A stretch of DNA of 64,000 nucleotides from Prorocentrum cordatum (lineage: Eukaryota; Sar; Dinophyceae; Prorocentrales; Prorocentraceae), in the NCBI GenBank assembly GCA_963575745.1, contig CAUYUJ010017861.1, positions 105,001-169,000 of the forward strand, written 5' to 3'. Below the pieces are notes generated by a model, which saw only the letters and a program-made list of their open reading frames with translations, did not search any database and was not told the DNA's origin. This document shows positions 1 through 9,780 of this stretch, piece after piece. A program made the position numbers and the translations under genes. The first letter of the stretch is position 1. Each line of letters opens with the position of its first letter.

Positions 1-500
1 CGCCATGCGAACGCTGCCACTGGGGCCTTCGGCGGGGCTCCCTATGGGGCCACGATCCTCGTGAGGGGCGTGCCGAAATGACCCGAGGCCGCCATGCGAA
101 CGCTGCCAGTGGGGCCTTCGGTGGGGCTCCCTATGGGGCCACGATCCTCGTGAGGGCAGGCGAACGCTGCCACTGGGGCCTTCGGTGGAGCTCCCTATGG
201 GGCCACGATCCTCGTGAGGGGTGTGCCGAAATGGCCCGAGGCCGCCATGCGAACGCTGCAACTGGCGCCTTCGGTGGAGCTCCCTATGGGGCCACGATCC
301 TCGTGATGGGGTGTGCCGAAATGGCCCGAGGCCGCCATGCGAACGCTGCCACTGGGGCCTTCGGTGGAGCTCCCTATGGGGCCACGATCCTCGTGAGGGG
401 TGTGCCGAAATGGCCCGGCCGCCATGCGAACGCTGCCACTGGGGCCAACGATGCTGGGCTGCCACTGGGGCCTTCGGTGGAGCTCCCTACGGGGCCACGA
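1..500 (+). repeat. ~88-bp GC-rich minisatellite array (unit I, truncated by window edge)
   Basis: Five to six imperfect tandem copies of a GC-rich unit recognisable by the cores ATGCGAACGCTGCCACTGGG, CTTCGGTGGAGCTCCCTATG and GGGGCCACGATCCTCGTGAG. Adjacent copies vary by deletions, so the period wobbles around 80-90 bp. The same family recurs in both orientations from 46 to 64 kb. The open frames through it on both strands are by-products of high GC content and should not be read as proteins. Confidence 0.95.
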
Positions 501-626
501 AACGCTATACTGGGTGGGTGAAACGCAGGGAGGAGGGGGGAGGAGGGGGAGGAGGAGGAGCGGGAGGAACGCGGGGCACCGTCTCTTCAAAACGAGGACC
601 CAACACCACAGGATGGTTGGGAAAAA
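501..626 (+). other. Purine-rich (GGA)n tract plus hairpin module E (copy 1)
   Basis: The minisatellite runs into a G/A-only tract (about 528-565) and then a conserved ~55-bp module at 571-625. The module contains GTCTCTTCAAAACGAGGACC followed by an imperfect hairpin: CCCAACACCA, loop CAGGA, then TGGTTGGG, an 8-bp stem with a 2-nt bulge. The same module follows purine tracts at 54907, 59542 and 62052 and, reversed, at 56273-56325. It therefore looks like the defined 3' end of a composite element. Function unknown. Confidence 0.8.
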
Positions 627-856
627 CCTGAGAAGGATGGCAAGAAAGGGCTGACAGTAAAGGACCATAATGAGAAGAGGAAGGAGATATGCGAGAACCG
701 GGAAGAGAAAGAAAAGGAGGAGAACATTAGGACGATATCGAAAGCAGTAATCTGGAGACACTAGTGTATGTTGTTAGTTGTACTCTGTCTGATAGTGTTT
801 GTAAGAAACATGTGCTTGCATATTCGTAGGGTGTTTCAATATGCCCCATTGTTGTA
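627..856. other. No recognisable feature
   Basis: A-rich, mildly purine-biased sequence between module E and the CT microsatellite. I see no gene, RNA or repeat. Confidence 0.6.
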
Positions 857-889
857 TCTCCCTCTCTCCTTCTCTCTCTCTCTCTCTCC

Positions 890-927
<38 letters not shown>

Positions 928-932
928 TTCTC

Positions 933-964
<32 letters not shown>

Positions 965-1029
965 ATTTCTCTCTCTCTCTCTCTCTCTCTCTATATCTCT
1001 CTCTCTATAATATATATAATATATATATT

Positions 1030-1061
<32 letters not shown>

Positions 1062-1260
1062 ATATCGCTATATATATATCGCTCATTATAAATATCTGTG
1101 ATTCTGGTTATATATATATATATCTTTCTCTCGCTCTATATTCATGTGTATATCTCTTTAAGTATGCGCATACGTATACATACATACGCATGCATGCATG
1201 CATGCATGCATACGTACGTACGTACGTACATACATACACACGTATGTGTGATGTGCTGCC
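857..1260. repeat. Microsatellite cluster (CT)n, (AT)n, (GCAT)n, (ACGT)n
   Basis: A (CT)n tract with TTT interruptions (about 860-1007) passes into (AT)n (1008-1080), mixed TA/TC sequence, then (GCAT)n at about 1188-1210 and (ACGT)n at about 1210-1228. Both tetranucleotide runs are self-complementary. Ser/Leu and Tyr/Ile repeat frames here are artefacts. Confidence 0.95.
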
Positions 1261-2453
1261 AACATATATTTAAACATACATACGTGCGTAAACATCGATG
1301 TGCAAACCTAAATCATGCGCATAGATGTATGAAGACATTCACGCACACCTAGTTACATATCATTCCGCCAGCATGCAATACTTGAAGGTCCGAGGTGGAT
1401 GGCGCGAAGAGCTACTACAACGTTGAATGATACACGATACATACGTGCATTCACGTATGGAAAAAAAAGGACGCACCAAAATGACCGCAAAACAATGTAC
1501 GCAGCGATCCCCAAGTGCTTTCGCACGCGCGCGCGTCGATAGCCTCGCGACCCACGAGCTTGCAGCAGTCAAAACTGCGCCACGTCTGACGATCACGTGT
1601 TTCCAAAAAGATGGCTGCGAATTAATCCGCCGCCGCGCCCCCTAGCACCGTGAGGCGCGTTAAAATGCCAAGTGAGCTCAGGCATCTGCAAGTCATCGAA
1701 GGGCCACCCCTCCCACTCCCGCCTAACCGCATGCACCACCCCTACCCCTCCTGAGGCTTCTTGGACGCCACAGCCACACCGCCCCCCCCCGCCTGCAAGA
1801 GCCCAAGGAATCCCAAGAGGCCTCCAACAAGCCGAAAGACACCTCCAAAACGTTTTACACGAGGCCCCTGAGGAACCAACAACGACTTTCCTCAAATGTT
1901 CCTTCTTGAGTCTTTCCTCTGAGAATCGGGGTAAGATGCCATAGGAATTAAGGTCTCATGTTTACTACGCTCAGTGGCAGAGGGTATGGGATGAGACATC
2001 GATGAAACAATATGTTATCCGTTAAGCAATTGTACTCAAGTATCGGGAGGAGGCCGGCCGGCCGACGCCCGGACGCGGGCGCGCAGCGGCACGCTCCTTT
2101 TCTCACCCGAGCAGCAAAAGTAGCTGCGGAATACAGTAATACGAATGTCAAGGTATGACAAGGCAGGCATCAGGAGAGGCAACTATATGATGAGGCGGAG
2201 AGGAGCATATTGACTCCCCCCGCGGCGGGCTTCGTAGAATACATCCAGCCACAGCCCGCCCAGCCTGTACATATTTACAGCCACCGGGGCGAATCCCAAA
2301 AGCATTTTACTGCTCAACGGTGGTTGCCAGGGGGCTGAGGGCCGAAGAAACCCGACGAATCCCACCAATAATTAAGATAGAGCCTCTCCGCCGAAACGAC
2401 TGGGTCGTTCCGTCGGCGCCAATACGACTTGGTCGTTTGGCTCGCGTCTTCAG
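1261..2453. other. Intergenic stretch without supported gene
   Basis: Mixed-composition DNA including a C/G-rich patch (1780-1800) and a GGCC/CGCG-rich patch at 2050-2100. Short ORFs lack recognisable domains or consistent codon use. Part of 2183-2453 may be the 3' UTR of the minus-strand coding region that follows. Confidence 0.5.
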
Positions 2454-3244
2454 TCACTCGTTGTACCAGGAGGACTGCGAGTGTGAAGGCGGAGCAGGAG
2501 GTCTCGGAGTTGAAGACGAAGAACTTCCCTTCTGTCCAGCTGTCCGATGAGGCGCAGCTGACTTGCCTCCCTTGCCAGTGCCAGCGTATGGAGCTGGCCG
2601 GACGTTCTTGGACTTGCCCTTGTTCTTGGCGTACCGCTTGCCCTCCTCTCTCGAGAGGTAGTAGGTGTAGTAATTCAGGAACACAAAGTGCCACACATGA
2701 CTGTTGGGGTCTCTGGGTGTCTTCCAGTATATCATGTCACGGTGAACCCAGTCAGTACCCCTGCAACTCGCGGGACGCCGTGTACTGCGGGTAGTGGATC
2801 GCGGGGCCCCAGACGCCATCATCGCGGCCGGCAGCCATGGCCCCGCCGCGCGCGCGCAGTCATTGGCCGATCCCACGTGTCCCCGTCAGAAGAACGTCTC
2901 GAAAACTCCTCACCCGCCGATGCGGTTTGACCGCCGGCGCAGTAAGGAGACTCAGTGATGTCATCACTGGCCCGAGCGTCTTGGACCCTGGGCGGTCTAG
3001 GCGGGGCAGGTGGAGCCGGGCGGCTAGCAGGGCTTGGCCTTTCTGGCGCGGCAGGAGCCCCCTCCGAACCGGCTGGGCCGTCGGAGGGGTCTTCAGCGTC
3101 TCCTTCTTCGCGAAGGCGCTTTTCTTGCTGCAACTTCGCATATCTCACAATACCCATCGCAGCAGTAGTCACATAGGCACCGTATTTCCCACAGGCAGTG
3201 CGAAGGGAGCCTTCGTCACTGTCCTGTTCTTTAATAGATGCCAA
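2454..3244 (-). pseudogene. C-terminal part of an unidentified multidomain coding region
   Basis: Not recognised. One frame from 3244 gives a basic/acidic stretch (GIVRYAKLQQEKRLREEG) and then a Pro/Ala-rich linker down to about 2940. A second frame (about 2760-2454) gives an aromatic-rich block (DMIYWKTPRDPNSHVWHF, then LNYYTYYLSREEGKRYAK) followed by a Lys/Ser/Pro tail. Between them the plausible protein moves among frames, so at least two indels or unseen introns are required. It lies downstream of, and on the same strand as, the segments at 3231-9110, which I take to be one gene or gene remnant. The only real indicators are local amino-acid composition and strand consistency. Assigning a function would be guesswork. 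Confidence 0.4.
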
Positions 3245-4136
3245 AGATGGGAATAAGAAAAAAGACAGCTTCTTGCAACTTCACGCCTTGGCGACGGAGA
3301 TCGGCACGACGCTGTCCGCACAGGTCGCGAGCCCACGCCTCGATGAGGTCGTCTCTATTGACAGCCGTACGAATACGGCGGCCCACCGCATATGCATCGG
3401 TGCGGCGCTGTTGAGTGTCATACCCGTCGTCTTTGTCGCGAGTATGGAGGCCAGTCGTGGGATATGCAATGCAATATCCATCGGCGAGGAAACAACTGAT
3501 GAGCTCGCGGACAAACACAAACACACGCATGACATGAAGGTCCAGGTCGAGCTCTTCAACGGGAATCTTCCAATTCTGCACAATGGCCTCTCTCACATCT
3601 GCAGGAACCACATGTGTCAATTCTCTCGCCAGGCGCGACCTATCGACCGCGCCCGTGCCCGGGTTGTGGCACATGTGCTCCATAACATACTGCGCAGCGA
3701 CAGCGATGGCTTCCTGCGTCGTCGTGGTGACGCGCAATGTGCCATCATCACGTTGAGGGTTCACCAGTCCATCGGGCAGATCAAGGTTGATCTTCCCTTC
3801 GAGCATCTGCTGGGTCTGGGACCCGCAGACGGCGGCGAAATCAAGGGGCATCGGATCAAGCCTCTCGTCACCTGTCGTCTCGGCTTGGCCGGCGACAGGT
3901 TTTACAACACTGAGAGGATGCTCAGAACAAATCTTGTTGCGCCTGGATACTGACTTGGATTGGCGGGCAGGGCGAGCAACAAGCTGATCCGCCCAGGCAA
4001 GAGGCGGACGTCCACAAGGGCTGGGCCCTGTGGCGCCCGCGCCAGTATCCCGTGCATTGGGCATCCAGGCCGCCACTCCAGTCCGTGCGTTTTGCAACGT
4101 CTGGAGAGTCGGCACAAAGGTTCCTGTCCTTTGCAT
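3231..4136 (-). pseudogene. Unidentified coding segment (about 300 aa) of the same region
   Basis: A 301-codon open frame with non-repetitive, protein-like composition. The part from about 3900 down to 3290 has alternating hydrophobic and charged residues (VREAIVQNWKIPVEELDLDL, then ISCFLADGYCIAYPTTGLHT) unlike the shadow frames. It overlaps the next downstream segment by 14 bp in another frame. No domain family is recognised. The N-terminal third (4136-3960) is Pro/Ala-rich linker. It may be a real exon or an intact piece of a decayed gene. There is no obvious start context, and the displayed start is simply the first available codon. Confidence 0.4.
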
Positions 4137-4245
4137 GTTGCCTTCCCATACTTCCCAACCTCCATTGGGGGAAATATGCGATTCATCTACCTCTGGCCAG
4201 TCGAAAGCAGCCAGGGGAGGACAGGAAAAGGGGCGCGCATACTGA

Positions 4246-4704
4246 TCAATATCTGTGGCCCAAATCAGGGGCCACCACTCTGCGATCGTTGGTTATGGAA
4301 CCCCTTCTCTCTGCCAGAAATGCCAGCCATTTTATGAACCTCCTCTTGAGAGGTTGAAGGTACTGGCAGAAAGGTCCGTGACGCGCCAGCGGCTGGGCCG
4401 CGGCGTCGTCAGGGACCCAGGCAGGAACACTGCCCGGGCGGCTGTTGCCAAAGGTTTGCCCTGCAGCAGCCATGGTGGTGCATCCACCGTTCGCCCACTT
4501 ACGCTCAAGCTTCAAATTGTTATTGGCGTTCGTCATGACATCCGCTGACGCTTTGCCCTGCCGTTGTCGTCTCTCTGCAACCGACCGATCTTGTTTCCAG
4601 GGCAAGTTGTCGTAATCACGAACGGTCAGCTTGAAGCCATTATTCCACAGTGACCGCTCAATGGTCCGCGACAGGAATGACTGGAGCCAAAAAAATGTGC
4701 GCAA
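4246..4704 (-). pseudogene. Frame-shifted continuation of the 471-aa ORF
   Basis: This frame continues the protein of the 4658-6073 ORF. Both frames share the run through Tyr-Lys-Tyr-Met, and the switch sits on a seven-T homopolymer (plus-strand A7, about 4688-4694). One T fewer would join the upstream ORF to the block FLSRTIERSLWNNGFKLTVR seen here. The rest (DYDNLPWKQDR onward) is charged, then Ala/Gly/Pro-rich. The homopolymer location makes an assembly or sequencing indel as likely as a real mutation. Confidence 0.45.
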
Positions 4705-6073
4705 CCATGTATTTGTACTTCAGTGCGTTACTGCAGAAGGGGCAACGGCCGAAGCCTGCACGCACCCAATGCAGTTCAGCGCAGAGGAACTGACCATCGT
4801 CGTCCCAGGGGACAGACCGCATGAACTCGTCTGCCCTGTGAGGCCATTCCCTGAATTCTGGCCGCAGCGTCACTGTCTCGTCAGCGTGAATCCATCCAAG
4901 CATGGAACTATCATCGAAATCCACCTCATACGCGGTCCACTCCTGACTGAAGACAAGGGCCCAAGAAGTCAACATTTGGTTCGCATGTATCCAATCCTGT
5001 ACTGTGGCAAGAGTGACAGCTTTGTCTATGTCGGTGAACTTTCGCACCTGATGGGACACAAGGGTCCCGTCGCGGCAAATCCGGTTCGAAAATCGGGTAA
5101 GAACACGGCCATTGAAGACAGGAACGAGCTGCCAGGATGCTCTGTGCGTTGGGAGTTGGTCCCACAGACGGACTGTGTCCACTGTGGGCCATGACCCAAT
5201 CGTAGAAGGCTGTCCCACCTCGGGCGCTTGGCCCATTTGGCGGTGCTCTTTCGCACGAACACTCTCACCATCCCTACACTGGCTAAGCCAGAAAAGAAAG
5301 TGGCGTCGGCTTTGCATGACCGGGTCCCGCTTGGCCCGAAGAAGCCTCAACAATCCATAGTCCGACTCAAAACAAAGTCCCGACGCGCTCTTGGGGAATT
5401 GGATGTCCCCGAGCATCGATGCCTTCAACGCTTCCATGTCCGTAATATGTAGAACAGGGCCATGGCACCTGGCTAGGCCAGGGCCACAAGGCGCATACAT
5501 TCTTTCAATGGAGGCAACTAACGCGGAGTGCCCCTGACACGCTCTATAGAAAACGGGGACGGGACAATTATACCGTTCATCCGCAAATACGGGCCAGCTC
5601 CTAAAGTCCTCCCATTGTTCATGGATCTTGGCGTCGATGGTGCAAGCCAGGTCATCAGAAAGTACGCCCAAGACTTCCACGGTCCCTGGCTGCAACGCGA
5701 CTAGGCCGTGCGCAGCAAGTGCCACCGTTTGGTGTTCGTACCCATCTTCTCGCATCTTGTCGATTAGGTCTCCAAAATAGACCAAACCTCCCGAAGACCT
5801 CGCGTAATCTAAACAATCTCTCGCGAGGTACATGGCAAAAACTCCGATGCGCTTCGCAAATTCATCTACCCGACCACTGTGGCGTCGCCAAAACTCCGCA
5901 CAGCCTAGGGCCGCCGGATGATCGTTGTCGGAGACGCCCACAGCCAACGGAGTCAGGGCCTCGAAGGCCCGAGAATCAAATCCGCGGGGAGTGTCAGCAG
6001 AGTAGAATTCTGCACGAAGGAAATCCCTCGTCTGATCAAAACTCGCTACGTCGAAGGTAAACCCTCCCAACAA
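4658..6073 (-). CDS. Hypothetical protein, best-preserved ORF of the host-type region (471 aa)
   Basis: Long non-repetitive ORF with good protein-like composition: balanced residues, many Trp/Phe/Tyr/Cys and no low-complexity runs. Recognisable blocks are DFLRAEFYSADTPRGFDSRA near the N-terminus, a central FYRACQGHSALVASIERMY, and a C-terminal Cys-rich patch FLCAELHWVRAGFGRCPFC (Cys-x12-Cys-x2-Cys), which could bind zinc. I do not recognise the family. Coding sense extends upstream of the first Met: DTLKRIAELVEDPIFALLGG is readable in the same frame, so the real protein is longer and joins the 6103-7578 segment through a small frame change near 6120. Downstream it runs into the T7 homopolymer noted for 4246-4704. 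With no trans-splice acceptor, SL relic or polyA signal visible, expression is unproven. Confidence 0.55.
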   Translation of the reverse strand: MLGGFTFDVASFDQTRDFLRAEFYSADTPRGFDSRAFEALTPLAVGVSDNDHPAALGCAEFWRRHSGRVDEFAKRIGVFAMYLARDCLDYARSSGGLVYFGDLIDKMREDGYEHQTVALAAHGLVALQPGTVEVLGVLSDDLACTIDAKIHEQWEDFRSWPVFADERYNCPVPVFYRACQGHSALVASIERMYAPCGPGLARCHGPVLHITDMEALKASMLGDIQFPKSASGLCFESDYGLLRLLRAKRDPVMQSRRHFLFWLSQCRDGESVRAKEHRQMGQAPEVGQPSTIGSWPTVDTVRLWDQLPTHRASWQLVPVFNGRVLTRFSNRICRDGTLVSHQVRKFTDIDKAVTLATVQDWIHANQMLTSWALVFSQEWTAYEVDFDDSSMLGWIHADETVTLRPEFREWPHRADEFMRSVPWDDDGQFLCAELHWVRAGFGRCPFCSNALKYKYMVAHIFLAPVIPVADH

Positions 6074-6102
6074 CGCAAATATGGGATCCTCGACGAGCTC
6101 GG

Positions 6103-7578
6103 CTATGCGTTTGAGCGTGTCAAACGTCTATCACGAAGAGCCTCGACATTGGGAGGTACAGGACCAGTAGTATGAGCCTCTCGAATTCGCCGCTTCAACT
6201 GAGCAGGCGTGTTCTGAATAATTCGGTTTCGGTCATTCTCTGAAAGATAAAAATCCTTGCCCTTGAATTTGTCAGCGTGGCCAACGGCAACCTCAGTTCC
6301 GCCCTGACGGGGCGGATCTTCTGTCGGGAGAGGCTGCCGCACATCAGGGGAAGGCGGCAGGGTCGCTCGGCAGAAGAAGTTGGTCACCGTGGGGTCGGAC
6401 TGACAACTATCCTCTTCAGGGTGGACAAGTTGGGGGTCACCCTGATATGAACAAGTAATGAGGTCGGCAAGAGTTGGGCTGGCCTCAAGAGACCCCGGCG
6501 TGTCTGGGACACCCGCGGCTCTGTTCGCTGGAGAAGGCTCCGCAACGTCTTGGCCGCTCGGAGCGGCGACTGGTGGGGCCGCCTTCACAGCCGGCTCAGC
6601 CTCGTCCTCAGGAGAGCTGTCGATCTCCTTGGTAGGGGGCACTTCCGCATCCCTCTCCTGGGGCTCAGTACACTTTACGTCGACAGCTTCCGAATCAACC
6701 TGCATTGGGTCACTCTGCAATGTTGCATTATCAGCTCTGGCTGGGCCAGGCGGAGCACTGGCAGCAGGCTGCGACGCAGATGTCGCATTATCCACCATCG
6801 CTGAATCCTGTGGGCCAGCCGACGGGGGAGCGGGAGCTGAAATCACTGGGACTGCCTTCGCGGCCTCGGCCGCGTCTTGAGCCTCGGCGTCTTTATCCTG
6901 ATCAAAGTCAGGAAGTTCCGCTGCCGCGGCTGAGCCGGGCAGCGGCGCCGACGCTCCTCCAGACACGGCTGGGCCGGGTGGAGTTTTAGGTACATCTACT
7001 GCCGAGGCTGCGCTGGGCGGAGATGGAAGCGCTTCCTCTACCGCCACAGCTGGGCCGGGCAGAGGCGCAGGAGGAGCAGGCACCCTGAACCCACCTATGA
7101 TTGCGCCGCTCTCAGTGCGAGGCTGTGAGCTCTCGCCTTTGGCGGCAATTTCAGGAGTGGGAACGAAATTAGATATCGTCTTCTGGATATTGCCCACAAC
7201 GGTGGCTGCAAATTTCTTCCACGGACTCGAGTAATCACCTGGCTCATGCGCGTTCCTTCTCCGGGCAATCATGCATTTACGCTTTGCGGCGTCAATTCCC
7301 AGGATCTTCCTCGATCGATGGGCCCTGGGAAATGGCATTCCTCCACTGACTGAAGAAGTCACGCTCTTGCTTGAATGCCTTGCGGGCACGTTCTCCGTCA
7401 AAGTGATAATGGGAAAATTCTTTGATGGACCGGACAATGCTGCATGCAGCGTCGCCCCCCTCTGGAGCCGGGAACTCCTCTGACGAAGGATCTCCATCCG
7501 GCTGAGGCGGGCGAGGGGCTGCAAAAACGCCCAGTCCTTCGGTGCCTCCGGGGCGGTTAGAGCCCCCATCCTCGGCAT
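6103..7578 (-). CDS. Hypothetical Ala/Pro-rich linker protein segment (491 aa)
   Basis: Open for 491 codons. The first ~110 residues are in doubt: a better coding frame over 7480-7320 is a neighbouring one carrying SIVRSIKEFSHYHFDGERAR and KAFKQERDFFSQWRNAIS. From about 7320 the annotated frame carries a basic block (DAAKRKCMIARRRNA) and WKKFAATVVGNIQKTISNFV. It then has ~250 residues of acidic Ala/Pro/Glu-rich low-complexity linker and a more ordered C-terminal end (HADKFKGKDFYLSENDRNRI, QLKRRIREAH). It stops 30 bp before the next segment, whose frame starts by overlapping this one. Interpretation: a disordered linker joining two folded parts of a large protein. Family unknown. Confidence 0.45.
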   Translation of the reverse strand: MPRMGALTAPEAPKDWAFLQPLARLSRMEILRQRSSRLQRGATLHAALSGPSKNFPIITLTENVPARHSSKSVTSSVSGGMPFPRAHRSRKILGIDAAKRKCMIARRRNAHEPGDYSSPWKKFAATVVGNIQKTISNFVPTPEIAAKGESSQPRTESGAIIGGFRVPAPPAPLPGPAVAVEEALPSPPSAASAVDVPKTPPGPAVSGGASAPLPGSAAAAELPDFDQDKDAEAQDAAEAAKAVPVISAPAPPSAGPQDSAMVDNATSASQPAASAPPGPARADNATLQSDPMQVDSEAVDVKCTEPQERDAEVPPTKEIDSSPEDEAEPAVKAAPPVAAPSGQDVAEPSPANRAAGVPDTPGSLEASPTLADLITCSYQGDPQLVHPEEDSCQSDPTVTNFFCRATLPPSPDVRQPLPTEDPPRQGGTEVAVGHADKFKGKDFYLSENDRNRIIQNTPAQLKRRIREAHTTGPVPPNVEALRDRRLTRSNA

Positions 7579-7605
7579 CCTTGACTTCCACTTTAGCGAT
7601 CTCAG

Positions 7606-8330
7606 TCATCGCCGCAGCGCCCTCAGCCTTCGCCGGCGGGCTTGCCCCAGCACCGCCTTGGGCGGACGGGGAAAGCGCTGGAGAAGGCTTAAATTGTGGC
7701 TGTCAATGTATTCTGAGCCCCGAACAGTCCATCTAGCACTCTTAGGCCCAGGCGGAGGCGACGGAAGACGCGCGGCCGGTATACTCGGAGGTGTTGGCCA
7801 AGCCTTAGGCTTTACTTCCGTCGTCACTGCGCTGTACAGCCGTAGGTGCTGCACTAGCTGGCCTGGCCAATGGCCGCTCCACTGTCGGCGCGGTGCTAGT
7901 CGACCGTGCTGTTGGGCGTTCTGCTCCAGTAGCAGTGCCAGCCCGCTTGGCCGGCGGCGGCTCCGCCTCTGGAACAACGCTCATCGGCTTGAACGGTGGC
8001 GGATCCTTCTTCGGCATGACGTTCGCCTGCTTAGCCGGTGGGGAATCCTTCTTCGGCATAACGTTCGCCGGCTTGGCCGGCGGCGGCGCTATCTTTGGCA
8101 CGACGTCTGCTGGCCTGTCTGACACCGGCGCCTCCCTTGGCGGAGGCGGAGGCACTACCACGTTCGCGGCTGCGCCTGGCGGAGGAGAAGACACCCCTTC
8201 AGCCCCGGATGGGCCGGGCGGAGAGTGGGGCACTCCCCCTGTGGCGCCGGCCGCCCCAAACGGGGAAAATTCTCGGTCGCTTATAAGTAAGAGCGAGGCG
8301 CCGGACGGCTTGGCCGCCTGCGCCTGAGCG
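7606..8330 (-). pseudogene. Pro-rich repeat-containing linker segment
   Basis: Minus-strand frame from about 8330 to 7805 encodes a proline-rich stretch with an imperfect 15-16 residue repeat (AKPANVMPKKDSPP, AKQANVMPKKDPPP and weaker copies). The frame changes near 7810 to continue as PSPPPGPKSARWTVRGSEYI down to about 7680. This is composition typical of an intrinsically disordered spacer. It lies between the N-terminal domain (8442-9110) and the linker/basic region at 7578, on the same strand. Confidence 0.4.
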
Positions 8331-8441
8331 CGAAAATCAATCGATGTTTTGTCTTTGGCCTTTCCTTCATTTTTCTATTAGCCCGAACGAGCGCCTTGGA
8401 CTCTCCCGAGGCTTCGTCTTCGTACAATGGGTTGATCCTGG

Positions 8442-9110
8442 TCATAATGACTCCCCTGCCTTCAAGCGACGGCCAAATGTCTCAAACTCTGGGCAATATT
8501 TCCGGCATGGGCTACAATCCTTTTGCCACTTGATGGGCTCCAAATTTGGCACCCACTCTCTCTGTGCCTCGCAGACTTGGTCCGTGGCAGCTACTCTCGC
8601 ATCGTCGCCGAAGTCTTGCTCCAGGGCACAGTGGAGAGTATAAGCCTGAATAGCATGAAGGGCCGCGGGCGTCCAATGGCACAAGCGAAGATCGCTCTAC
8701 ACCATCTGGGATCGGTTAAGCGTGCAAAATTGTGAGGCTTGCCCTTGATCTCCCTGGGCTTTACATAGAAAGTAATCTCCGCTGTGACCCAAATGCCATC
8801 TCCAAACGTCTCCTCGGCTACAGAATAAACAATACGCAGAGGGATCGTTAACACAACGGAAAAAATACACGCCCACGTTTCCCATTTTGATGTTCCCGCC
8901 GCACCGGGGATCCGATGGAAGCAGCTCATGGCCCCCCAATATCGACTGGAGGGCATTCACAGACACACCGTGGGACTGCCTGCTCCATCCTGAAGTCGGA
9001 TCCTGGACCTGATAAAGCTTCTCCATTGTTGCGAAGGAGGGCAAAGTGAGCTGCGCGCATCGCATGCCCCCTGCCTTGTGGGTCTTGATCGACAACGTCG
9101 CCCAGTCCAA
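8442..9110 (-). pseudogene. N-terminal folded domain of the unidentified region
   Basis: Three overlapping minus-strand frames together read like one domain: LTLPSFATMEKLYQVQDPTS and SHGVSVNALQSILGGHELLP in the first, VYSVAEETFGDGIWVTAEIT in the second, and CHWTPAALHAIQAYTLHCAL with a Cys-containing end (CSPCRKYCPEF) in the third. Frame changes fall near 8870 and 8690. The layout (short helix, a substrate-pocket-like VNALQSILGG, GVYFF, beta-rich tail) vaguely recalls ADP-ribosyl- or phosphotransferase folds, but no catalytic motif can be defended. Treat as unknown. Coding may begin upstream (to about 9190). Confidence 0.35.
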
Positions 9111-9190
9111 GCGATCAGCAACTGTGGCCTCAGGGCCCTCGCATGATCGATCGGCCTTATTGCTAAAGAACTCTGCCTAATTGGGAACAT

Positions 9191-9780
9191 ATAGAAGGAT
9201 CCAAAAGAGGGGTCTTCGTAGACGTCTGCAGCATCTGATCACTCTTCTCCTGCGGCATGAACCTGGGAGTCTTGAACTCTCTGCTGCGGGCCGGATCTTT
9301 TCCAGTCGTCACCTGTGCAACGGTCGAGAATCGAAATGCTGTGGATGCTTGCTCGAATCACTACGGCAATCTCATAGTGGTCATACAACTGGTGCGCGGG
9401 CCAACCGCTCTCCCAATCGGCATTGATGTTGGGGGCAAACAAAATTGCCCATGTGAATCTTTGTCGGAGCATGGACGGGGCTATTCATCCCAAGATTTCT
9501 ACAAATTTATTTTCCGTGAGGAAGAAGCTTTGTGTGTGAACATCGATTTGTTCCGCGCAATCTCTCCGCTTTTGCTTCCAAATGGGAACACTCTGATTGT
9601 CCACACGCATGCGTGTTCGAAAAGCTGTCGAAGAAACTCCGGCCCAGCCCGCAAGCTTCCCCTTGCCCCAAGACGCCCGGCGAACCGGCGGAAAAAAACA
9701 CCCGCAAGAAATGCCTTGCCGGTGTCGGAGAAAGTCAGCGGAAAAAATCCGGGAGCGCTTCATGTCGGCGGCCGAAAAAT
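9191..9780. other. Junction region, no supported gene
   Basis: Mixed sequence with a plus-strand ORF (9257-9889) that lacks domain-like content and runs into A-rich sequence. It marks the transition from GC-rich to AT-rich DNA at about 9780. Confidence 0.4.

Noticed and set aside
768-1101. Ser/Leu-repeat and Tyr/Ile-repeat ORFs
   Set aside because: They lie in (CT)n and (AT)n microsatellites.
8442-9110. ADP-ribosyltransferase or RNA 2'-phosphotransferase domain
   Set aside because: Only a loose resemblance in layout; no catalytic residues could be matched.
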